NCBI RefSeq assembly: GCF_003369915.1
Contig: NC_046674.1
Coordinates: 2,542,001-2,606,000, forward strand
DNA length: 64,000 bases
Source: Drosophila miranda
Lineage: Eukaryota > Arthropoda > Insecta > Diptera > Drosophilidae
Direction of reading: 5' to 3'
Part shown: piece by piece, positions 37,501 through 50,771 of the stretch
How positions within the stretch are numbered: position 1 is the stretch's first letter
How the letters are laid out: each line of letters starts with the position of its first letter
Made by a program: the position numbers and the translations under genes
Notes under the pieces: generated by a model
What the model was told of the DNA's origin: nothing
Seen by the model: the letters and a program-made list of their open reading frames with translations, nothing else
The model's database searches: none

Positions 37501-39559
37501 AGAGCCAGAGCCGGAACCAGAACCAGAAACAGCCTCAGGATGAGGTTTGGTTTAGGCTTTGTGTCCTTTTCCCCCCTCTCTCCCCCACCGCCACGCAAAA
37601 ACAAATGTTGTGTTAAATTTATTTTTATTGGATTTTGTCTCTTCGGAAGAGGCGTTTCGATTGCGCTGCGACGAGGGGCCATAAAAGTGCAAATGGTCAG
37701 ACATTCAGTGGAATGTTTTTTTTTGGCAGCAGCTGTCGCGTGTCCTGCGCCCTGCAGCGTCCTTGGGGTCTTTCAACTCCCTGGCGGGCTCTTTTGGTGG
37801 GGTGGGGGAGTGGGTATTCCCAACAAATCAATAAGCTATATCCTCGCATTTTGGGCCAAAAGCTACCTCCTCATTGGCCTCCTTCGCCCTGAATTTCCCG
37901 ATAAAAGCCAACCTGCCATCTCATGCACCTCTTTCTATCTCTGAATAGCCGGAAAGGAGACCCGTTAAAGCTCCTGAAGAGAAAGAGACTTCAAAGGGCA
38001 AAGAGTTTCCCAGTGATCTTCGAAGTAGAGAGAAAGCAAGTCCCTTGCCCAGCATCTGCCAGGAGATCTCCTCTCCTCAGACTCGATGTAACACACACAC
38101 ACACACACACACTCCGAAAGGGCAACACGCTTGTAATTGCTTAATTAGATTGCCACTAAAATTATAATCTGGGAGAGAGGGGAACAAGGATCCCCCGAAA
38201 TCTGTAGCTCCGCGGATGGCGGATGGCAGATGGCAGATGGCGCGTAAATCAGATTTGCTGACAGGCCACGACTAATTTTAACCCCGAAGCACCAATGGAG
38301 GGGCGGAGAGGCGATCCTGCGGCACTTGAGGGCCAGGAGGAGCCTGCATTTGTGCAGCTTGAATCCTTATCCCTTTCAGCCTTTCGTTCAAGTGGCAACG
38401 CGCGTGCGCATGCCGCATGCCGCATGCCGCACGACGCTTGCCGCGTGCTAATGTGGGGCCAGGATCCCGGGGATTAGAGCGGCAATCAGCGCAACGGATT
38501 CGTTCTACTTGCAGCGGCGATTCCCGTGTCCTGTGTCCTGTGTCCTGTGTCTGCGGGCCCGTGTGTGTGCGTTAATTTATGCGTGTCCTGGCAGGGTTCA
38601 GCTGCACCTTCGAACCATTGTCGATCCCTGTGTCAAAGGACATATGTTAAAGACAGGGCGACATGCCGACACATGACTCTGTTGACACACAAGGAGCCGT
38701 GGCAGGAGCCGCAGCAGAAGCAGAAGCAGTGGCAGGACCAGTGGCAGGGGCCAGAGAGTCCTTAAGGCAACAAATCGAAATGGTATTTATTGGTTTGCCA
38801 AGACGGCGACGGCTGTCGAGCGGCATCCTGCCGCGGCTACAACGGATTGAATTACGCGATGGCGACACATTTGTAAACAGGCAACATTGATTTACAGGGG
38901 AGTACCCTCGTCCCCGTCCCCGTCCTCTCTCCCTCATGGCAGGACTACCATCGGCGCTACCTATTTGCCAAGACATTAGGAAACAGCAACAGAAACAACA
39001 GCCAGCAAACAGAGAGAGCAAACGGAAGAAAAAACAAAATACCGCGTGTTTGCTGTCAGTCGTGCAGAAGGGATCACAATCCTCTTGATCCTCGGATGCC
39101 TGATTGACAATTGACAAATTTCTTGTGGCATTCATCAATGGGACTGGTCGAAGGAGTGAAGAAACGAAGGAACGAAGCAGCGAAGGACCTCCTGTCACGA
39201 TGATGAATCGAAGAATTCATGTTTTTACACGCAACTTGACATCGGACGGGGTCTAGCACACACTTTAGGCCTCGGGAGTGGCCCCTGAATATTGATGTTG
39301 CTGATGTTGTTCTGTGCCTCCAGCCCATTAGAAAGACATTTCTCAAATATTCAAAGAAAGAGTGAGAAATGGTTGATTAATGCTCGGAAGTCACTAGGCC
39401 AAATGGAGGGTTTAATGGAGAGAAATGTACGTATGAAAGAGTTTCAAATTAAATCGAATGAAGAAGTCCAAAGAAGCTCTTTGGATGATCTCTTAGCATG
39501 GATTATGTATATTTGGATTATCATATTTTGAAAGCTAAGAGGCTTGACTTCCTTCTTTT

Positions 39560-39935
39560 ATTTGCGCTGGCAATGCTGTTTACTGCCAAAACCCTGAAGT
39601 CTTAAGCTTTATTTTCTGTGCGTTGGCAATGCTGTTTATGCAAGTTTCCTGTCTGGAACCTTCTCTTTGCGTTGGCAATGCTTTTCGTACAAATTTTTAA
39701 GCACTGAAAGCTTAGGCCTTGCTTGCTCTGTGTTGGCAATGCCATTTATGCGTAATTCTAGTCCTGCATCCTTCTCATCACGTTGGCAATGCTCTTTGGC
39801 GCATGTTCAAACGGGAAGACCACTTTCCCAGCATATTTTCCACAACCGCAATGCATTTTCTTGGCCATCACATGGCAGAAACTAATTTGTTGGCAACACT
39901 GAAAGCTCAAGCCCAATGTTGGCAACGCTATCCTT
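39560..39935. repeat. Array of TTGGCAATGC motifs
   Basis: The core (G/C)TTGGCAATGCT, usually followed by (G/C)TTTATGC or a similar tail, recurs near 39566 (as CTGGCAATGC), 39622, 39671, 39732 and 39782, with weaker copies near 39889 and 39916. Spacings are about 49-61 nt for the first five. Flanking DNA between cores is poorly conserved. It is either an old minisatellite of about 55 bp or a cluster of protein-binding sites. Confidence 0.75.
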
Positions 39936-40487
39936 GCCAAAATTCCCCTGTGTCTGTTTCTGTGTGTGTGGTCACACTTTCGCCTTCAGTCCGCACTATT
40001 AAAATGTAAATTCTTTACCCGAAAAAAAGCCGAAACAAGCAATAAATTCATGTTAATAACAGTTGCAGTCGCAGGGCCCCCCAATGCGATGCGATGCGTT
40101 GCCTGATGCCTGATGCCCAACGGCAAAGGGCCATAAATATCGGCCAAATGGGTTGACAGTTGGCTAAGGAGTCAGAGAGGAGGCAGAGGAGCAACGGAGG
40201 CGAAACCCTTGTAAAACTCCCAAAAATAGTACAGAAATTTGATACGAATCAAGTGCCACGTGTCGTGACCCCTTCTTTTAGTATCCTTCTGTGTGTTTTT
40301 TTTTGCACAAGTTGTATTTTTTTCGGGGGGAGGACAACTGTTCTACCGAAGAGTTAAGATCGAAGGAGAGCAAGAACGAGAACGAGAACGAGCACCAGCG
40401 ACAGATGCGCGTTTCTCTCTCGACAAAATTGTGTTACACTTTCGTTAAGCGAGCAAACTAATCGGCGAAGCGAGGAGCGACAGCCAG

Positions 40488-40488
40488 T

Positions 40489-40519
<31 letters not shown>

Positions 40520-40528
40520 CAGACCAGA
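40488..40528. repeat. (CCAGA)n repeat
   Basis: About eight CCAGA pentamers, with one CCAGCC variant near the end. Confidence 0.9.
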
Positions 40529-40590
40529 AGGACGTTTTATCAGCGTCCGAACATCACGTTTCGGGGGTCACAACTTCTCTGTGCCAGCAG

Positions 40591-40633
40591 TGGCAGGGGC
40601 AGCAGGGGCAGCAGGGGCAGCAGGGGCAGCAGG
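40591..40633. repeat. (GGGGCAGCA)n repeat
   Basis: Four and a half units of GGGGCAGCA. Confidence 0.9.
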
Positions 40634-41719
40634 GTCGTGGAGGCGGTGACGCATCTCGTTAAACCGCAACCGCCGCAAAGGCGAGGGGCAGGATCAGTTG
40701 CGATCCCCGTTTTAGGCTGATTTGTATCTCTCTTTCTTTCGGGCACTGCCAGGGCCCGGGCCAGGGCACCAGGAGGACATCTGTGATGAGGTTTCCCGTT
40801 GTAGAGGGAGCGTGAAATGCAATTGCCATGGAGATGCGAATGGGGGATGGGGCCCTGCCCTCCTAGCGGTTGTGCCCGTTATGCGAATATTAATGGTCTA
40901 CCTGTCCAAAAGCAGAAGTGTGCCTCTTGTGCCAGGAAAGCCTCCTCTGTAGATCTGTAGATCTGTAGATTCCTCCAATTAAGATTCTGTGTGCAGCAGC
41001 AGATGTTGCCCCCGTGTTGCTTGATGTGGCAAGAGGAATGTATCTGTGTATGCTGGCCTTGTTCCTGGCTAAGCATCGATCCTTCGCACAGCTGTAGATA
41101 TTCAAAGTTTTGTTGGGTTTCGTTTCGTGTAATACGATATGTGGCATGTGCCAAGGAAATGGACACGAGAGCCGCCAGAGTCCATTTGGACAGCCACCAG
41201 CCACCAGCCACCAGCCACTTGAAAACCAAAACCAGAAGTGACCCAATATCCACTTGAATTTCATTTCATTTCCCGAAAAATGTTAACACTGCGCACACCT
41301 TGAGCGGCACCACCAGAAGGAGCTGGAGTGGGGGCAGAAGTGTCCCCCCGCCCTGCCCTGCCCCTTGGTGGAGTAGTGTCAAAGGTTGTGTTCGCTCGTG
41401 CGGCCTTTGACAGGAGAACAGAACAGGGAACCCACAGAAGGTTCGGCGAGTCAGTTTGTCAGCGTGAGGCGTGCATTGAAATTGAAAATTTGTTGAGCAG
41501 CCTTCGATGGAAATGCGATATATATTCCGCAACAGCAGCAGCAGCAGCAGGAGGAGTGGAGGGAGGAGCAGCTGCTGCTTAAAAGTAACTGCAAATGTAT
41601 CCAGCAGATACCCCCGCGCCTGGATGGGTGGGAGGGCGAAGAGCTTTCGCTGTTTGCGGCGGAAAACGTAGATGAAATTGCAGTGCCATTCATTCCAATG
41701 GCCAAATTCCTCGGGGAAT

Positions 41720-41725
41720 TTTATT
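41720..41725 (-). promoter_or_regulatory. Candidate poly(A) signal of the SNM-like gene
   Basis: AATAAA is present on the minus strand about 146 nt downstream of the stop codon. Position and sequence fit a polyadenylation signal; use is inferred. Confidence 0.45.
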
Positions 41726-41870
41726 TTCAAATAAAACGTGATGGCTCCTACCTTAGTCAGTCCTCCTCCACGGACTCGGAATCCTCTCCAGCGAAAGGGG
41801 AGAAACGAAAGACGATTAGCGCCCCGCCAAGTCTTGTCAATCTGCATGAGTTACATATGGGTGATATGGG

Positions 41871-44800
41871 TTAATGGGTTAATTTGAGGCGCAGTTGCAG
41901 GGCCGTGCGATATTTTTTCAGGGGCCCCCAGCCCTTGTGAGAGCTCGATGACAGCTCTGCGGGAAGGTTCTTCTCCAGATGCTGCAATATCGCCAGTTTA
42001 TCCTGCGAGAGTAGATGTGGCACAAACACCTCCAGGACTCTCAAGAAGAGCAAATTCTCGGTCGGCGGGCCCGTCAGTCTGTCGACCATGTTATGCGCGG
42101 CATAAAAGATGCCAGCACGGTGCAGGGCGAGCACTCCTTGGCGACTCCTCAGTCGATCAGTGTTGAGGGTGTTCGCCAGGCGTTTGGACAGTTTGAGCAG
42201 ATCCGCGAACTCGGGGGCTCTGGCGGCACGCACTCCGCTCCCCCCACTCGCCCTCAACACCCCTTCGAAGACCAGCAAGACCGTGTGCATCAGTGCCATG
42301 CCATAGTTGGTGGCATTTACGTACAGGGACTTCTCCATGGTGGCGCGCATCAAGTCCCCGAAGGCGTCGTAGTACTGAAAAGCGGAAGAGGAGATCGATA
42401 GTGGAATAGTCGGAGTAGGAGTGATCGATAGCCACCTTGTCGTAGTGCTGCAGCATGCAACGGAACCTCATGATGGGCCCTACATTGAAGGACAGTATTT
42501 TGCAGTATCCCGCCAAGGCCAGCCGCTTCTTCTGCAGCTCCTTGAAGACCTCCCTCGGGCGCAGTTGCCCGGGCGCTGCACCGAACAGATGCATCGTCAA
42601 GTGATCTTCGAGCAGTTCAAACTCCCGGATCGTTGGCTGATAGACATAGAGTGCGCTCCTGGAGCGCTTGTTATTGCCGAACAGCACCAACAGATCACAG
42701 ATGGTGGTCAGGGCCTGCACCGAGAACGAGTCATTAGCAGGGATATTCTCCATATTCGGCAACATTTACTCACGTATGGGAAGGATCTCTGTGGCATCAA
42801 CTTGATAATTTTGAATGCCGCACAAATGACCGACGTGAGACTCGAATTGAGATCCTCGTTGGCGGCATCATCTTTCTGCTTATCAGCTAGCCGCCAAATG
42901 AGGCCATAGTAGCACATCTCCAAGTATAAGGGGATGGTGTCGCGCGGCAGTGCGTTGTCGTTGTCCGCTGTCAGGAGACTCTGTTCCAGGTTTTGCAGAA
43001 CGGGGACCAGCAGTTCGCACTTCGTGAGGTCAAAGCGCCGCCATAACGCGGCCACCAGTTGCAGGGTTTCCACTAAACGAATGGTGGTCCTGCGACTCGC
43101 AGCCGCATACCAGCTGCGGAGCTCCACCTGATAGCTCTTCACGGCCGTGGCCAGGATCGCCCGTATATCCGGCCAGATCGAGGGCACGCAGACCTTCTTT
43201 AGAGTCTCGGCGGCCACGCGCATCACCGCCCCGTTCTGCTGGGGGAAAAGTATCCTCTGCAGCCGTCTGATCAGCAGCGGCAAGTGCTCGGCGTGCTCCT
43301 CTGCCTCGTGATCGAAGTACTGCGGCAGTTTCAGCAGATTCGAGAGACTTGCCGCGTTTCCTTCGTACTTTCGCAGGAGCCTGTTCATCACGGGCGCCAG
43401 GACTTGTGTGGCCGTCTGCTTCGCCCCTGCGATGGGCTCTTGCCTAACCAGATCTTTGGTATAGCGCCCGGGGGGTATCTCGCCGGTTGTCGATTGCCAC
43501 ACGGCACACGTCAGTAGCTCAATGATTATGCTGTCTTCGTTCTGCTGCTCCTCCCCCGTCAGCAGCATCTCCGCCATGGGGGCCCAGGCCAGGACCACGT
43601 TGCTTCTTTCGATCAGGGCATCCACCAGGTAGGCGCAATGCTCGTACTCCGGAAACCTCTCGGCGAACGCCACCACGCGACGTATCCGAGAGATATCGTC
43701 CTCCTCCTTGCTGAGGTGCCGCTGCGTGAAGATCGCGGCGGCTGCCTGGGCCACGCATCGATTCTGATTCAACATCAAGCCCTCGATCGTGGCCATCTCC
43801 TCCTCGCTCCACAGATCGAGCGAGTCGTGTAGCAGGGGCACGAACAGGCGTAGGGCCAGCTCGCACACCATCCACTCCTTGTCCGCGGCCGCGACGAGCA
43901 GCACACACAGCTTGTACTTCGCCACCAGCGACAGGCAGGAGAGCCTCACACGGGAGTCCTCGGTGCCGTACACCTGCGCTATGCCCAGCACACAGCACTC
44001 GCGCACCTTCGGCGACGTGTCGGCCAGGGCCTCGAACAGCAAGTGCATGTGCGGGGATGCCAGCTGGAAGGCCACCGCCGGATACCTAGCCATCCACAGG
44101 GCGAGCTCCGTGCAGCACAGGCAACGTATGGAGTCCGCGATGTCCAGGCGACGCTCCACGAACAGTTGGCTCAACATTTTATTCCAGATAGTCGCCAGAT
44201 CCGTGGCCCTCACCGCGTCCGCAGCCAGCATGCCAGTCATCACTTTGAGACCTACAAGTGGAGCATCCATCTATTCCATTCTTTATCTTATGGTATTTTC
44301 AGTCACCCACCAACCAGTGTGCCCGCGTGGCGAAAGGAACGCACCTCCGACTCGGAAAACACTAGAACAAACGATGAGAACTCTTTCAGAACATGACCAG
44401 CATGGCCTTTGGCATCGAGAGCCTTCACCAGACACAGCAAGAAGGAGGACAGCCTGGCGGGGGTGCTGCTGCCGTCCTTCCAATACGAGGAGTAACCTCG
44501 GCTGGTCTGAAAAGAGAAGCGTTCTTAGGGGGTGTCCTTGACATTGGGTATTCCGATACTTACGCGTGTAAACCCCTGCCTGGCCTTCAGCAGTATGTCC
44601 CAGTACTGGAAGGGGGCCTTGGTTTCGGGGGGTATCTGGTACATGTTGCCACTGGCGTCCACCACGAGTTGCATCAGGCGCACCAGCGCGAACGAGGGGC
44701 ACTTGTCGTACAGTTCCAGCCATTCGGCCGCAGTCGTCTGGACAATGGAAAACACGCACATTTTTCAATGGAGAAATTAGAGAAGTCAGAGTGTTTTTAC

Positions 44801-45067
44801 CTCTTGATTGTTTCGTTTTTGCATCAGAAGACGCAACAACCCTTTGCCACTTTTCCAAGGAGCTCCTCCCTCGTCCTGCTTGTCCCCGTGATCCTCCTCT
44901 TGTGGCTCATCTAAGATGCTGCAACACACACGTCAAATAAGATGGAATTTGAAAACAATTCGAAAAACATACATGATCTCCTCGTCTATGTCGTCGTCCG
45001 TGGCGTCTTCATTGGAATCCAGATATTCAATAGCATCCGGATCTTCCGCATTGCCTTCTGCATTCAT
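41871..45067 (-). CDS. snm: SCC3/stromalin paralogue, likely SNM (stromalin in meiosis)
   Basis: Seven exons in transcript order: 45067-44973, 44918-44801, 44737-44564, 44506-44311, 44251-42774, 42714-42436 and 42374-41871, giving 947 aa with all phases consistent. The N terminus (1-55) is very acidic. EWLELYDKCPSFALVRLMQ (from about 76) begins the STAG domain. EVRSFRHAGTLVGLKVMTGM matches the start of the stromalin conserved domain of SA/STAG proteins, and HYDKYYDAFGDLM matches a C-terminal STAG segment. The rest is alpha-helical and HEAT-repeat-like. The sequence is far less conserved than mitotic SA should be, which points to SNM. In D. melanogaster SNM works with MNM to hold achiasmate homologues together in male meiosis I and is not a cohesin core subunit. 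The exon 6 donor (GTGGCT) is weak, but family similarity across the junction supports it. The main alternative is a second diverged SA copy. Confidence 0.8.
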
Positions 45068-48000
45068 TTCTGTGATAAATACAATTAAAAGTGTTTAAAA
45101 TCAACGCATAAATAAAACTCGCACTAAAAAAGCAAAGAACTCGCCGAGTGGCCGTCAAAAGCTGCAACAAACCGGAACGCAGCGTTGCCAGATATTCAAG
45201 AAAATGCGTTGCCACAGAAGCACAGAGCCACGGAACTGGTGGAACGGAAAGTGGGAGCCAGTGCAGTGCCACAGGGAGGCTTCTTAAAGTAAATTTAAGT
45301 ATTTCGAGTATTTCACAGTATTTTAATGGCTTTTCATTCCCTTGATTCTTTCATTCCCTTGCATCGCAGGCTAAAAAGCTTCCCAAAAGGTGTTCCTACA
45401 GGCAAGTCATGAACAAATTTAAGAAACAATACTGTCCTCCGAAGTACAGTGGCATTTAAATGATAGATAACCAATACCCAATGGATTAAAAGTCAAATGG
45501 AAGCCAAATAATTGTATATCTGATTCACAGCCCTCTAAGAAACCCATCTGAACATTTGTTTCGTGGCAAAAAAGTGACATTTACTCGAATCTAAGAGCTC
45601 TTTGAAATATTTGTAAGGCGATGATAATTGACATTATTGGTTTGATTTTGAGCTGTTGAAATGTAAGAATTCATGGCCCTGTTCCCAAGCTGTTCCCAAA
45701 AATAGAAACCATCATATTTGGTGTCAAAGTTGTCCAGTAAACTCCAAAAAACACTCGAAACTGAGAGATCCCGGGAGGCCCTCGCTCTCTCTCTCTCTCA
45801 AAAAAAGAGAGAAAAACCGCAAACTTGTTACATTTCTAGTCTGGTTGTGGATTTCCCACCGCAGAGAAAACCCAACAGCTAAGGCAAAGGCAAAGGCAAA
45901 CAGTCATTCCGACAGTGATTCCCACAGGTCGTCGTAGCCGATTTCATGATCGGAGGAGGGCGGTGGAGTGGTTAGTGCTTGGATATGGATCAACAGATCG
46001 GAGCAGAGGAGAGGAGAGGAGAGGTCAGCAGGTAGCAAAACAATTAGCCAGGCCCACAACAAAATGATACACAAACAGAGCGCAAATTGGGCAGAGCAGC
46101 CACTTGTCCCTCTTGGACCTCAAAGGCGGTGAAGCCGACTAACAAGGACCTCATAATCGCCGCTTCCATCAGATCCGAGACCTCAGACCTCAGACCTCAG
46201 ACCTCAGAGCATATACCTTCCTATCCTATCCATCCATCCATTTATCCAACGGCGGAACACAAATATTGACGTTGCTTATCGCACGCGATCTGCGACTCTT
46301 GCGATCTGCGTCTGCGGCTGCGGCTGCGCGCCTGCGTTTTGGGCCAAAAGATCAGAGGATCGGGGCCGCTACCGACCAATATATTCGTGATGACTTGGCA
46401 AGTTGGCAGCTCGCCAGATCGGCAGCTCGGCAGCTCGGCAGCTCGCCAGCTCGGGGGGGAATTATTTCAATCTGCGCTGATGACGAGGCTTCTCTTGTGG
46501 ATTTCTTGATCGTTTCGTTTCGTTTTGTTTCATTCGTTTTGGGTTTGATAAAAAGCATTCCCTGGCACTGGCACAGGCTCTGGCACTGGCACTCGGATTC
46601 CCTGGAAACCCAATCGAATGTCTGGAAATTGGCGCACTCCAAAAAGAATCAGAGCTGCAGCACAGCTGCCATTTGATTGAAAGATCAATCTGTCGATCGA
46701 TCAGGAGTCGGGAGTCGGGCATCGGGCATCGGGCATCGGGCATCGAAAGGCGATTCCATTCCCAGCTGCCGCCGGGTGTAGGGTAATTGGAGTCCACCTA
46801 CGGTCAAGGCTGGCCTCTGCCTCTGCCTCCATTTCATTTCATATTCAAAACGTTATTCCGCTCCCTCTGTGTCTTTTGCATTTCCCATTGTTTGATTGCC
46901 TCGAAATCTGACCTTCACCCTGGCGGCTTCTGCCATTGTGTTGCCATTTTGCAGGCGGTAGAATTAGCCGCTGTCCGGCGCAGGAGGCAGGCGGCAGCTG
47001 CATCATCATGTGGCGCTCGTGGCCCCGGCCTCTGGACACACACCTGCCCTGCCCTCCCGTCTCTCTCTCTGCCTCGGAATCTGCCTCAACAATGGCCTGG
47101 TTGCACGGGTGGCAGGCAGCCTAATTGACGCCCCCGTCCGCGACTTTGTTCAAAAGTTTAACGAGAAATTTCCAGGCCAAGAAATCAAATACCCAACAAG
47201 GATAAAGTTCTGCGGATTTGTGGGCTGCCAAAGGCTGCAAGAGGCTGCAAGATGGGTGGAAATTGTTTGCGGTTCAGCGCTGAGGCCGCCGACTTTTCTC
47301 TGGTATGCGGAGGAGGAAACATTCTTCGGCTTTGACTACTTACAGCTCCGATCTCCATATCGATTCAAACAGTATCCCAAGTGGAGCTTCTGTTGTGTGT
47401 TTCCCTTGATAAATGGTGTCCCAGGCAGCTCCGATTCGAAGATAATGACATCGCTGGCCAGTGAAAACCAGTGAAAAATCATATGGCGTATCCCCCCGGT
47501 GTCCCCCCAATGCGAGGCAATTGTTCTATCACACACAAAAAGACGTACAAATGGTATTTAAGCCAATAAGTTTCCACACCGCTTGCCACTAGGCAATGGA
47601 GGGGGGCACACAGCACAGTGGGAGGGGGAGTGGGAGTGGGAGTAGGGCTACCATCGCATAATTAATCAAAGCGGCACGCGGCTTGTGGCTTGTGGGCGCC
47701 ACAAAGGGTACCGCCGCAACGCCACAACGCCAAACCCCAAAGTCGTCCCAAAAAACCAAATTCGAATCCAAGAATCCCGCCCAGCACGTGACGGGGACGG
47801 TGATGGTGACGATGATGAGCTTGAGGTTGGGGCATGCCGCATACAAATGAATCAGAATGAATCGCCGCAACGCCCTCTTCCGCATTTAATAGAGAAGCCA
47901 GCGGATGTGGATATGTGGAAGTGGATGTGGATATGGATATGGATATGGATATGGGATGTGGACACCACCCGCACACATGAGGCACACACACCATGTGGGT

Positions 48001-49134
48001 GCCAGTCGCAGACATCGCCTCCAAGAGTCTATTGGCGCAGGAAGCAGCAGGGAAAACCAGTTGGCTTCGGCCTCGGCTTCGACTTCATTCATAAATTGGC
48101 AAAAGGCAGAGGCAGAGGCAGAGCCAGAGCCAGAGGCAAAGAGCATTCATAGAGCGGATCATAGAGGTTCCTCCATAAAGAACTAGCTCTTTTTTATTGG
48201 GTTTCCGCAAGAGTAACGGCCATAGTACACTTCTTTGGCACACGATTTCTTCAGGGTGGATCCAGGAAAACCCAGTGGTGTCTAGTGCACCGCTTTTTGG
48301 GCTCCTCTGGTAGTTCTTTTGCGCTGCTCAAATATGGAGTCCCTTCGGTTCTCGGTACTGAAGGAGAAGTTGCTTTTTGTGGCGCAACAACAGTCGCGCA
48401 ACTGTGTGGCAAGATGAGTCATGCCGTGGACTTACGCCTAAGCATTCAGCGATTACCTCTCATGATCCTCCTCCTCCCCCCTCCACTCTGGCTGTGCTTC
48501 CGCCTCGTCCCCATCGTGTGGCTGTGCTGCGACGAGTGCCTCCTCCTCACCATCATCGTCTGGCTATGGATGTGCCTGCCTCTGCCTCTTCAGGCAGCAG
48601 GCAACAGGCAACAACCAACTGCTAATTGACACACCTCGACACAACGGGCATCACGTGCCCCATTGCATTGCCAGGCAGCCAGCAGATGATTCATCCTCCA
48701 GAGAGTGTTTTCCCCTCCGCCAAGAGGGCTCCACAGCCAGCACAGCACAGCTCGTATAGATTGCCAAAACCTCGTCTCACCGCTTAGGCCATTTATGAAT
48801 GAAAGCCAAAGCCAAAGCCCAAGCCAGGCCGAAGCCGAAGCCGAAGCGATCTCCACTCCAGACGGCGTAACCCCCCCACTGCCCCAACCCGGGGGCTCTG
48901 TCTGTGTCTGTGCCTGTCTCTGTGTCTGTGGCGACTCCTCCATTCAATTTCTTCTATGCTTCAAAAGCTGTTTGTTCGTTGCCTGTCTGCCTGGCTGTGC
49001 CTGCCCCCAGACTGCGGTGGCAGTCTTCTCCCGTTTTCCCCCCCTCCCAGCCCCCAGCCCCCAGCCCCCACTTGTACAACTTTTTGCCTTAATAGTGAAT
49101 CGTGTTTTGCATGACCGAGTAGGTTGTGGCAGCC

Positions 49135-49170
49135 CCGTGCCCCGTGCCCCGTGCCCCGTACCCCGTGCCA
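49135..49170. repeat. (CCGTGCC)n repeat
   Basis: Five heptamer units CCGTGCC/CCGTACC occur in tandem. Confidence 0.85.
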
Positions 49171-50733
49171 CTGTCTCTGCCTCTGCCTCAATGTATCCCG
49201 TATCTATGTATCTTTTGCGGTGTAGGAGTTTTAGTGGAAATCGAAAATTCATTCATTCATTCATGAATGAAAATGTGGCAGTTGTTTGGCCAGTTTTTTG
49301 CCTTTCTGTGTCTCTGTCTCTGCCTCTGGAAGGCATTTCGACGCGTCTCTTCTGCTGGAAATGTCTGAAACGTTAATTGGGATTATCATGGATTTACTGG
49401 GGGGGGGATTTTCCACAAAAATTAGAGCACAAAAGCTCTCTGGGCCATAACGAATTTCCCTTGAATCTTCTCTCTGTAATTCCCCCAAAAGAACACTGAA
49501 CGAAAGAGGAGAGACCCCACAAGAAGCGGCGGCAGCTTGGGCGGCAGAAGAGATGTCAACACTTTCCACAGCAGCTGATTCCCTGGAACTTGCACCACAC
49601 ACAGCCGCACAGAGGAAAACGCCATAAAAAAAACACAACTGCATCTCCATGTCCGAATCCGAATCCGAATCGGAATCCGTAGCCATGTCCAGGCTGTAAG
49701 CGCCAGTGGACAGGCAGCTGCCTCTTGTTAATGATGGTTTATGGCCATTTCTCAGGCTCATAACCGGGGTTGACACAGTCCGCCAGGAGATTGATTGCCC
49801 CGTGTGGCAAGTGAAATTAAAAACAGCCAACGAGCGACCAACACAAAAAAGTGTTAAGCCCGGGACCCACAAAGGTGGTCCCTAATAAATCCCCACAGCC
49901 CTAAGCCCGAAAACCCGAAAACCCAAAACCCAGATCACAAATCCCAAACACAGAAACAGAACAGAAAAAAAAAAACAGAAAAAACAGAACCTGGACGGCA
50001 CTTTTAATGTCTTTATTTAGTGGAAAACAAAATCGAGGCGGAGGCGCGGCCAGTGACAGGCCACGGAGATAACCAGGAGACACCGCACACCGCACACCGC
50101 ACTCCCAGTGCCATCGAGAAGGTCTCTGGGTTTATGGGAATCTTAATTGAAACAACAGCAACAGTTCCAGCTGACAGAAAAAGTTGTCACACGGAGGCCT
50201 GGCCATGGTCCATGGTCCATGGGCCATGGTCCATTAGGGCCGATAAAAGCCCTGCGACGACTGCACTTTAATCCCAAAAAATCAAAAAGACATGCCCCGT
50301 GATTACCGAGAGACCGAGGAGACATGGAGACACATGCCCCGTGATCATGGTCGACATGGATCGCCACCTTTTTGTGTGGAAACGTTAACTGGGGCTTAAT
50401 CGGCGTGCGTTGCGTGCGACACTTGCGACGCTGCAGCGCGTTGCGGCTCATTAATAAGAGTTTAAAGAGCCTGGGCCGTGGCTACCCACAGCACGGCACA
50501 GCACAGCACAGCACAGAGATCTCCAGGAGATCCCCCAGAGGTCGTTCTGTGTGAATAAATTAAGACGACGCATCGGTGGTCTCCACACAGCCAGCTCTCT
50601 TGCTGGGGATCACTGGCTCTGTCTCTGTCTCTGTCTCTGGCTCTGTCTCTGGCGATCTGTGTGCCTCCAATTTCTCTGCGATCTCTGCCGATCATTATGA
50701 CCCTTTTTTGTGCATTATGAGGCTTCGCTTCTA

Positions 50734-50734
50734 C

Positions 50735-50768
<34 letters not shown>
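50734..50768. repeat. (CT)n microsatellite
   Basis: A CT run of about 16 units, equal to GA on the minus strand. Confidence 0.9.

Positions 50769-50771
<3 letters not shown>

Larger units (their letters stand above)
34583..41870. other. Non-coding interval between the 34-kb ORF and the SNM-like gene
   Basis: No supported gene was seen. Part of 34860-35330 is AT-rich unique DNA with a pair of direct repeats 161 nt apart. Further on are a GTGGCTTGGT run at 35690-35733, a CCCCGT run at 36052-36086, an ACTGG run at 36958-36995, a CA run at 38091-38111, the TTGGCAATGC array at 39560-39935, a CCAGA run at 40488-40528, a GGGGCAGCA run at 40591-40633 and CAG repeats near 41534-41551. An AATAAA on the minus strand at 41725-41720 may be the polyadenylation signal of the SNM-like gene. 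Confidence 0.55.

Noticed and set aside
37333..37944. 203-codon plus-strand ORF
   Set aside because: It has no early ATG with good context, composition is mixed and low-complexity, and no domain is seen; length alone does not support a gene in repeat-rich DNA.
47010..47474. 154-codon plus-strand ORF
   Set aside because: It has some protein-like stretches but no recognisable domain, starts from a weak codon context and lies in repeat-flanked DNA; left uncalled.
50190..50240. Palindromic CCATGGTCCATGG cluster
   Set aside because: Explained by a short tandem heptamer repeat; no sign of a cruciform larger than the repeat itself.
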